A stretch of 64,000 bases of DNA, taken from the NCBI GenBank assembly GCA_021234155.1, contig JAJEKV010000111.1, forward strand, positions 252,001-316,000. Direction: 5' to 3'. Shown here piece after piece: positions 55,905 to 64,000 of the stretch (the stretch's first letter is position 1; each line of letters starts with the position of its first letter). Below the pieces are notes generated by a model. That model had not been told where the DNA came from and did no database searches. It saw only the letters and a program-made list of their open reading frames with translations. This DNA is from Isoetes taiwanensis (taxonomy: Eukaryota > Streptophyta > Lycopodiopsida > Isoetales > Isoetaceae). Position numbers and translations under genes: made by a program.

Positions 55905-56462
55905 TGTGTTTGAAGAATGCCATCGATTCGAGCCATCAGATCGGTATTCTCGAAGAGGCGAGCATGCATTGCATGCATTTTTTGGGGCTCTAATTCGTTT
56001 GGGGATCGCTATTTCTTGCAGGTTCTTCATCGACTTCTCATCGGCATTTTCTCCTCTCTCAGCAGTTTCCTTGACTATCTTTCTTTGATACCAGGCAGGG
56101 AAGGGGCTTCTCCCTGCTTGGTTTTCCAGTTTGGCGTCTCTTTCCATGTTGTGACTTGTTCTTCCCTGATCTTGTCCCTTTTTTGGCCAGTCTTCAACCT
56201 TCGACCTTGATCTTGTTTTGATAAGGGAGTTCTCTTTTTGTCGGGAGCTTTTGTTTGTTTTCATGCGAGCCCTATTCGAGAATGCCATCGATCCGAGCCA
56301 TCGGATCGGTATTCTCGAAGAGGCGAGCATACATTCTCCCATGCATGCATGCATTGCATGTATTTTCTGGGGCTCTAGTTCGTTTGGGGATCGCTATTTC
56401 TTGCAGGTTCCTCATCGACTTCTCATCGGTGTTTTCTCCTCTCTCAGCAATTCCCTTGACTC
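55905..56462. repeat. About 190-bp segmental duplication, 367 bp apart
   Basis: The segment from GAATGCCATCGAT through CGGTATTCTCGAAGAGGCGA to CTCTCAGCA is present at about 55915-56085 and 56279-56455. The second copy has an extra ATGCATGCATG run. A plus-strand frame crosses each copy but is not conserved in known families. Confidence 0.8.
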
Positions 56463-56494
56463 CCACCCGCCCTCTCTAAATGTATATATTATTG

Positions 56495-56610
56495 TAAATG
56501 TTGTTTTTTTGTCGCGTGGCATGCGTGACCAGCCCCTCGCTCTTTCGAGGTGTAAATGTTGTTTTTTGTCGCGTGGCACGTGTGACCAGCCCCTCGCTTT
56601 TCGAGGTTTT
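56495..56610. repeat. 57-bp tandem duplication
   Basis: Two units share TGTAAATGTTGTTTTTTGTC, GCGTGGCA and GTGACCAGCCCCTCGCT. Confidence 0.85.
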
Positions 56611-56714
56611 TTCTCTATTAGTTTTTTGTTGGTGATGTGCAGGTCCAGGGGTGGTGCGCGACTTCGGTATTCTCTGTGGAGCGTGGGTTTTTTTTGTGGG
56701 AACCTTTAGCAGCC

Positions 56715-58860
56715 TGTGACGGGCCTGGCCAGTTAACCTCTCGGTAACTGGAGATCCCATCGATCTCTACCGTTGGATCTACTTAGCTCTTAGACTCAAG
56801 AAATTAATACATGCATACTTAGGTAAAGAATTTAATCTTTATTCGTGCTCTAAGGTCCCAAAAATATTATACTTGCCATTGCTCGGCAAAATCCCACACA
56901 ACAACCAAGTTTACAAATAATTATAGTTTATAAACCGATCCATAATAATAATAGTTATATTAATCAAATGTATTATCTAGCAATTCACACACTCCTACTC
57001 TCGCCTTTCTGCAGCTTGGCTACTCTCCGGAGCATCTCGCACTTCTGCTTACACCATTTAATCACGGGTTAGTCACACGGACTAAGTGGGGATCGGGGAT
57101 TTAGAATATATCAAGCATCAATTACCACAAGCATCAACATTGACAATAACTTAGCCTTACCGTAACCTCGCCCCTGCAATCCAAGTTACTAGTCCAATCA
57201 ACATAAACACAATGCATAATTATGCTAAGCACAACCATCGCATCTTGATTCTAGCATTAAATAACACATATACATTAGCCAAGCAATCATAGCATCAACA
57301 TTGCAACCAATATTCCTCTGGGTCTGAGCAAGGTCAACTCGGCTGATCAGGCCAGTGACATAGAGGCGGGGTAACCACGTGTGTACACACCCTTCCACGC
57401 TGCGTCCAGCATTGGAGGACCACTTACTGTGCATGACGTTGTACCTTACGGTACCAACGCCCGATGTTCAAATTACCATTTACATAGCACTGTGCAAACC
57501 GTGAGTCTAGACCATCGCACCTAGACTCCGGCCCCAGAGGTCTATATCAAAGAATTCCACCAATGACAATTACATACATTTCACCATCATGCCCTATGCC
57601 GTAACAAACTCAACATCAAATAAATTCCATAATTAATACTTCACGCAATGCAGAGAATCCAATTATGAGCTCATATAAACATTACCATGACTATAAATGC
57701 AACATGCCCCTATAAGTACTAGACTTAAAGTCGGATACAAGCAACCATAGTAAATTTCAGTAATATTTCCCTAAGTTAAATCAATTATCATCTATGGCTG
57801 GATGACGTTTTCTTCCGCGACCCAATATATGATAACTTCTGCAATTTATACCTTCCTAATTCATAACGTCTAGCCTCGCTTATCCTTAAAATCTCGAGAG
57901 CATCTCTTTGCTTCCTCTAACCTTTATATTTTAGTTAACTTTAACCTTAGTTTTTTTTAACCTTTAACTTTCATCTATTGCTACTTTACTAACAATTAAT
58001 CAATTGTTAACATCTTTACTTTTTATTTTAACCTAACCTAACGTGACAGGAACGAATTTGGCCTACGGCTGCCGGATATGGCCTCCAGGCCATCGAATGC
58101 ATGCCAAATCTTCTTGAATCCAACCGATTCTAGCTTTTCCTAAGATTTCCATGCTAAATCACATCATTTGTGGCCGATTCTAACTGATTTTTTTCTTTTT
58201 GATAGAAATCAGACCAGCAGATGCCGGATCTGGCATCCAGGCCATTGATTCGGCTTGGAAAGCCCATAAAATTTCCTGATTTCACTGCCACAGAGCATTT
58301 TAAGCCATTTCGCCCAGCTTTTTGGGCCCTATTCCGCCATTCCTGATCGGTTTTTGGCATGCGAGACGAATTTAAAAGGCAAACTTTTGTTGCCGAATCT
58401 CATTCTTATTATCCTCAATCAATTTCTTAGATCAAATCAGCCATTCCAGTCTCCAAATCGCCCATTCGTGGTTATTCCTTAACTTTTTCTTCAAGCATTC
58501 AAACACCAACAAAAATCTCATACTTTTTCGAATCTCGCCATCTCCTTGGCGCTTCTTCACTCTTTTAAAATTATTCTCGCTCTCTCTCTCTCATTGCCTA
58601 TGATATTTCCGCCATTTCTATATTGATTGAATCTAATAATTCATATCCAAATCCAAGAACTTCCCTAATTCAAAGACATAGAATAGAATGGCTTCAAATA
58701 AGAGTTCATGTTCATGCGCCTTACTATCCCAAACAAGATAAGACATGAAAAGATAAGACATGAATAAATTCCAAACTTATGTAACAAGAACAACCATCAC
58801 TCTACTCAAATCACAACTTAATCAAGCACCAAAACCCTGGTGTAAGTCTTGATCCCCACT
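56715..58860 (-). repeat. 3' LTR of the chromovirus (inner limit uncertain)
   Basis: The outer end TGTGACGGGCC is certain by comparison with 63750. The inner limit lies between about 58860 and 59110; a CCCCA|CTGAATCCCGC junction with a purine-rich minus-strand tract beside it is one candidate. Confidence 0.6.
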
Positions 58861-59109
58861 GAATCCCGCTTTTTGCTTTTTTCAAGGCCCAACACGCTCC
58901 CAGAGAGCTCACAAGCAATTAAATCCTTCAAAGAATCCCTCTAGAATCAATCTTTTCCCAATGCTTTTCTCTATACTTATATTTATTTTTAACCGCAAAG
59001 ATTTCGTCCGTATAATCTCTACATATACGACGTATTTCTCTCTACATCGTGATATTTTGATTAATATTCCTTTGCATCTTTTAAATAAAATAATCCACAA
59101 TTTACCTCA

Positions 59110-59339
59110 AAATCCTAGGTCCGCTATGCCTCTCCTCCAAAATTCAACCCATGTCCTCATGGGCACATCTCGGGAAACTCACGAAGAATCCAATTGGCAT
59201 CTTCCCATGTGGCATCTTCCTCAGGACAACCCGCCCATTGAACCAAAAATCTACGTATTGTTCGCCTCCTTAAGCGACGGGTTTCCTCTCGCAGAATCAC
59301 GCTCTGCCTTGGGGTACAGGAAGTTCTCCCCGCTACCAA
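59110..59339 (-). pseudogene. Chromodomain at the integrase C-terminus
   Basis: RRFLVQWAGCPEEDATWEDA then WILREFPEMC is the chromodomain of plant chromoviruses, which binds modified histone tails and guides integration. The Trp and Glu of ATWED are present. It is separated from the integrase core by frameshifts. Confidence 0.8.
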
Positions 59340-60510
59340 ATCATCGTCCCCAACATATGGGAAGGATCAAAACATACTTCCTCAAGTTACTCACATGAAA
59401 GACATTATGTACTTTCAAGTGCGAGGGCAACTCCAACCTATAAGCCACTTTGCCAATATCGTTCCAAAATTTCATACGGACCAAGATACCTAGGAGCCCA
59501 TTTACCCCGCACTTTTAAATGCCAAGAGCTCTTTGATTAATCCTCAAGAACACATAATCCCCTTTTTGAAATTCAAGTGGTCTACGTCTTTTATTGGCAT
59601 ATTGCTTCTGTCTATTTTGTGCCACTGCCAAATTTTGTCGAAGTCTCCTTAGCTGAGCTTCCATGTCCTCCGCTACTTCATTAGCTGCTTCAACATTGCA
59701 TTGAGGATCTCTCCAATTAAGAGGACAACGACACTCCTTACCATACATTGCCTCAAAAGGACTCATTTTAATGGAATCTTGATAAGTGTTATTGTATGCA
59801 AATTCAGCCAAATACAAATATGAATCCCATACCTTTGGTTGACTAGGCACATACATCCTGAGCATATCCTCCAAGATTTGATTAACTCGCTCAACTTGGC
59901 CATCTGCTTGAGGACGATAAGATGTACTGGCATATAACTTAGTGCCAATATTTTGAAACAACCCTTGCCAAAATTGGCTCATAAATTTTGTATCCCGATC
60001 TGATGAAATAGTGGCCTGATCCCATGCAACCCGAAAATCTCCTTAACAAATAACTTAGCAATATCCATTGCCGTAGCAGTAGTCTTCGTAGGCATAAAAT
60101 GGGCCTGCTTAGTTAGTCGATCAACCACAACATAAATTGCATCATAACCTGAACGTGTCCGGGGAAGCTCAACAATGAAGTCCATGGAAATACACTCCCA
60201 CTTGGAAGATGGAATTACTAAAGGTTGTAATTCTCCGTGCTCCCTAAACCTTGATGCTTTTACCTTCCGACAAGATAAACACCTAGCCACGCACTTAACC
60301 ATCTTCTTCTGTCCCGTGCCAAAAGAAATTCTCAAGCATCTTCCTCAAAGTTTTATGTACCCCTGGGTGGCCTGCCAACGGACTATCATGTGCTTCATAT
60401 AGCAACCTCAATCTCAACTCATGATCATTAGGAATACACATACGGCCATTATAATATAAAACTCCTTTGGACAATGCATACCTCGGAAAATCTTGAGGGT
60501 TCTCCAACAC
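59340..60510 (-). pseudogene. Integrase
   Basis: His-rich zinc-finger part (HDSPLAGHPGVHKTL, 60400), core Asp in CISMDFIVELPR and VVVDRLTKQAHFMPT (60180-60090), STSYRPQADGQVERVNQILE (59930) with the catalytic Glu, then AYNNTYQDSIKMSPFEAMYG. Frame changes fall between the core Asp blocks (around 60000) and before the chromodomain. Confidence 0.85.
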
Positions 60511-61153
60511 AGTGCAAAATATGGATCATTCCTTAGCTTATTAAGAATATCCAGATCCCATTGCCCTTGTAACACACTAATAGAGGTTAAAAATGACCTT
60601 CGAGACAAAGCATCAGCAATCACATTTTCTTTGCCAGGTTGATATTCAATTTCAAAATCATACTCTTCTCTTAATTGCATCCACCTCCTTTGCCTATTAT
60701 TCAAATATGGCTGTTTTGCAAAATACTTCAAATTTTGATGGTCAGTCTTCAAAAAGAAACGACGACCCAATAAATAATGTCTCCATACCCTTAAGGCATG
60801 GATAATAGCCAACATTTCCAAATCATGCACTGGGTAATTTTGTTCAAATAGAGATAATTTACGAGATATATAAGCACAAACTTCGGCCATCCCGGCAAGA
60901 AGACTCCTCCCCTACAGACTTTCCCGTAAGCATCGACTACATGGAAGGGTATATTCATGTCTGGAATCCTTAAAACTGGTGCACTAATCAAAACATCCTT
61001 TAACTTTTGGAAACTTTCCTGACAATTATCAGTCCAATGCAAATCATTCTTCTTACCCAACAAAGAAGTCAAAGGAGCAGCAATCTTTGCGAATTTAGGA
61101 ACAAATTTTCGATAATACCCCGCTAATCCCAAAAATGATCTTACCTCCTTCAC
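60414..61153 (-). pseudogene. RNase H region
   Basis: MKEVRSFLGLAGYYRKFVPK marks the end of RT (61153), followed after a shift by SLFEQNYPVHDLEMLAIIHA, FFLKTDHQNLKYF and YQPGKENVIADALSRR, the RNase H signature of Ty3 elements. Confidence 0.85.
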
Positions 61154-61299
61154 CGTCTTTGGTGTGGGCCAGTCTCTAACGCCTCAATCTTAGAAGGATC
61201 CGCTCTAATCCCTTTTCTCGAAATTACATGCCCAAGATATACCAATCTAGTTTGTGCAAAAGAACACTTAGAGATAACTTACCATACAACTTTTCTCGT

Positions 61300-61760
61300 C
61301 GCAAAATAGCTAATGTCCCGCTTTACATGTTCCACATGCTCCTCTAATGTCCCGAATATACCAAAATATCATCAAAGAAAACCAATATAAACTTATCCAG
61401 AAAGATCGAAATATCTCGCTTCATTAGGCGATAAAAGTGGCAGGAGCATTTGTCAACCCAAACGGCATTACAACAAACTCGTAATGTCCGTGAAGTGTCC
61501 TAAAGGCGCCTTGTAAATATTCAGATCCTTGATCCGGATCTGATGATATCCGGATCGTAGATCAATTTTTGTGAAGTACTTAGCTTGTCCCAACCGATCA
61601 AATAACTCATCAACCCTAGGCAATGCATATCTATTCTTCAATCGTAATCCGTTAAGCATGCGATAGTCAATACATAACCTTAAAGTCCCATCTTTCTTTT
61701 TACAAACAAAAATCGGCGCACCAAATGGAGAAACACTTTACCGTATAAACCCTTGTTCCA
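61300..61760 (-). pseudogene. Reverse transcriptase
   Basis: [20 protein letters not shown] then [17 protein letters not shown] (61660-61500) and, in another frame, LVFFDDILVYSG near 61375 with the catalytic DD. Broken by indels. Confidence 0.85.
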
Positions 61761-62287
61761 ATAATTCGCTTAGTTTTTTCTTCAATTCGCCATCTCTAAT
61801 GCATGAAATCTATATGGTGGCCTTGATGTGGGTTCAGCCCCAGGAACAAGTTCTATCTCATGATCTACCATTCTATGTGGAGGCAATTGCTAATTCTTTA
61901 GGAAACACATCGAGAACTCATCCAACACTTTCTCGATCTCGGGAGCAATAGGTTGTTCCTCAGAACTCCCGGCACTACCCAAAATGCACATCCCATTCTT
62001 ATGCAACCATTCTTAATCTGTTTCTTAAAACTTTTTCTGGACAAAGGTGTAACCACTAATGACGAAGGCAATCCTTCCAAAGACATGCTTATCTCCATTA
62101 GGACTTTGGCATGTAACTCGTTTGCTCTCCTTAATCAATGCAAGCTTTATATGGCCTCAACCATGACATTCCAAGAATAGCATCATACTTCCCTAGGCTC
62201 AATACTTCAAAACTAGTATGGGACTCAAGATCTCCTACTTGGAATTTAAAATTGTCTACCTTAGCATAAGAAGTCTTAATTTTACCA

Positions 62288-62509
62288 TCACCAACTCCAC
62301 ATATCTAGGGTCCCACTAATCATATTCAAATCTAGTTTCTTTGCCGCCTTTTGGGGAAATAAAACAATGTGTACTACCACAATCAATAAGAAAGAGAATA
62401 GGGACTCCATGAATAATACACGGAACTCGATAACCACGCCTTGATTATCTACACGGCCCGGTCCATCTTTGCGAAAGATACATGCACATTCTTTCAACAG
62501 AGGGTCCAT
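62288..62509 (-). pseudogene. Aspartic protease region
   Basis: FLIDCGSTHCFISP near 62370 is the retroviral-type protease active site (DCG in place of DSG/DTG). Confidence 0.7.
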
Positions 62510-62738
62510 GATTCGAAAGCAGCCCTAACTTCAACTGCGGGGTTAGCTTGTGCTATAATCCTGTTGTCTCCTCTAGCTTGTCCTCTCGCCACCCCTATTA
62601 TTGTCCCAAAACCTCCACGACCACCACGGTTGCCGGCCTCCATTTCCTGCGCTTGGCCTCGTCCATAAGTATCACTAGAATTCAACCACGGACCACCGGT
62701 TTGTTTGCCCTCCACGTTGAGAAGATGCACGGGCGGTA

Positions 62739-63661
62739 CTATCCATCCACCTTCTCGGACAATCTCGTCCATAATGACCAACTTCTCTCGCACCTAAAAC
62801 ATCGATTCTCATTAATACACTTTTCCCTAGTTTCATCATTCAAAGGTGCATACATAGGCCGAGATCCTCGATTTTGACTACCCTCCTGCATACTAACAGC
62901 CTGCGCAGCCATGCCACCCCTACTAGAGAATCTACCTCTACTCGCAGATCCACCAGTCTGCCATGTGGAAGGAACTTGTCTCTTCTTAGCATTCTCCAAG
63001 GTTGCCTTTCTCGGCTAGGGTCGATTCAATGATTCTTAGCAATTCTGAATACCTCCTCCAAATCTTTATAAGACACACCGACATTGTGCTCTTAATATCC
63101 ACACGCAAACCCTTCACAAATCGAGCACAAAGCTTCTCCTTATCCTCAAAAGGACAATGATACTGCAACCTTCTAAACTTCTCGTTATATTCAGCCACCG
63201 TCCCTTTTTGTGTCAAGTCCAAGAACTCATTCATCTTGTCAACTTTGTACCCAGGAGGCATAAAATGTCCTTCAAAAGCGGTCTTAAACTCTTGCCAAGT
63301 TGCCTTCCTGCAGCCTTTATTTATATCCCGCAAATAATTCTCCCACCATACTCTAGCAAATCCACCCAACATTGCTTGAGCTAATACAGCCTTTAATGTA
63401 ATCTTCAAAGATTAATGAGTTTAAAGTAAAACTCAACTCCACGGCCCGAGTCCGCATCATCCCCCTCAGAACATTCTCTCCAAGAAATACTTCCCTCTTA
63501 GTGTCCTTCAAGACACCTTCTCTACTTTTGTTTGTCCTTGTTGTCTTTTGTTCGCGGCGCACTCTGCTGCAACACTTGCTGAATAGCCTGCAAGATATTG
63601 GCTACATCAGGAGCTCCACCAGCCTGTCCAGCTCCTCCTGGGGATCCTCCTGGAGAACTCA
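62739..63661 (-). pseudogene. gag
   Basis: It starts at ATG 63661 (MSSPGGSPGGAGQAGGAPDV). The core WWENYLRDINKGCRKATWQE and FDLTQKGTVAEYNEKF-type block (LDLTQKGTVAEYNEKFRRLQ) identify retrotransposon gag; RCFRC near 62780 is the start of the zinc knuckle. Frameshifts near 63600, 63400 and 62990. Confidence 0.85.
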
Positions 63662-63731
63662 TCTCTACAAGAATCTGGAACCATAGCAAATATCATCAAT
63701 AATCACAAATCTCATAATCCACTAACCAGAA

Positions 63732-63749
63732 CTTTGCTCTGATACCAAC
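63732..63749 (-). promoter_or_regulatory. Primer-binding site (initiator tRNA-Met)
   Basis: On the minus strand the LTR ends CCCGTCACA and is followed by GTTGGTATCAGAGC, the standard plant iMet primer-binding site. Confidence 0.85.
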
Positions 63750-64000
63750 TGTGACGGGCCTGGCCAGTTAACCTCTCGGTAACTGGAGATCCCATCGATC
63801 TCTACCGTTGGATCTACTTAGCTCTTAGACTCAAGAAATTAATACATGCATACTTAGGTAAAGAATTTAATCTTTATTCGTGCTCTAAGGTCCCAAAAAA
63901 AAATATTATACTTGCCATTGCTCGGCAAAATCCCACACAACAACCAAGTTTACAAATAATTACAGTTTATAAACCGATCCATAATAATAATAGTTATATT
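63750..64000 (-). repeat. 5' LTR (partial, cut by the window edge)
   Basis: Matches 56715 onward almost base for base. Confidence 0.9.

Larger units (their letters stand above)
56715..64000 (-). mobile_element. Ty3/gypsy chromovirus, recent, running off the right edge
   Basis: LTRs start TGTGACGGGCC at 56715 and 63750 and are nearly the same over the 250 bp that can be compared (one substitution, one short A-run indel), so the insertion is young. On the minus strand the order is 5' LTR, PBS, gag, protease, RT, RNase H, integrase, chromodomain, 3' LTR. The gag-pol frames are nevertheless broken many times. Confidence 0.9.

Noticed and set aside
59157-63661. Plant pararetrovirus
   Set aside because: LTRs, gag and a chromodomain after integrase identify a Ty3 chromovirus retrotransposon, not a caulimovirus.

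Overview
This window is nuclear DNA from a land plant with a large, repeat-dominated genome. The evidence is GT-AG introns with plant-type splice sites, an A-type cyclin, PLS-type PPR remnants, a Ty3 chromovirus primed by initiator tRNA-Met, plant L1-like LINEs with a zf-RVT tail, and Helitron ends. A fern or another seed-free plant fits best, but that is inference. Almost all of it is mobile DNA of different ages with broken fragments of host genes. Only one long ORF looks intact: a pogo/Tigger-type transposase on the minus strand, about 27.1-29.5 kb.

Layout. 0.9-1.4 kb: relic of a transposase-like protein (family I know as DUF7869). 1.4-7.5 kb: dispersed repeats, a LINE 5' end, a MITE-like repeat and two LTR-element remnants with primer-binding sites. 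10.3-15.3 kb: a near full-length but broken L1-like LINE (LINE-A, TTCC tail, minus strand); a truncated second copy lies at 33.0-34.7 kb. 17.7-18.8 and 24.1-24.8 kb: the 5' and 3' halves of one cyclin A gene in opposite orientations, complementary at the exon level, so an inversion has split the gene. Between them lie a VIM/ORTHRUS-type RING exon and many short tandem duplications. 34.8-37.5 kb: a 2.66-kb element with CACTAGAGTGGTC inverted ends flanked by TTAA (piggyBac-like), carrying a recurring GGACCA-n4-TGGTCC palindrome.

37.74-46.58 kb holds the main find: an 8.84-kb DNA transposon with about 50-bp terminal inverted repeats and a 4-bp CATC target duplication. Its left half is an intron-containing minus-strand gene for an N4/N6-type DNA methyltransferase (DIPY motif IV, then FSRSGTT motif I, the beta-class order). 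Its right half is a plus-strand DUF7869-type transposase, now frameshifted. About three dozen copies of the palindrome GGTATAAATTTATACC sit only in the introns and promoter region of the methyltransferase gene, 20-40 bp apart with unrelated spacers. I read this as a transposon carrying a methyltransferase together with an array of possible target or binding sites.

46.6-56.7 kb: twin Helitron 3' ends, a half-LINE (LINE-B) with its target duplication and a paralogous empty site, a perfect-TIR MITE copy, relics of a Ste20/FRAY-like kinase, PPR proteins and a Gln/Asn-rich protein. 56.7-64.0 kb: a recent Ty3/gypsy chromovirus on the minus strand, with nearly identical LTRs but broken reading frames; its 5' LTR runs off the window. 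Frameshifts are common even in young elements, so consensus error in the assembly is a real alternative to decay at several places.
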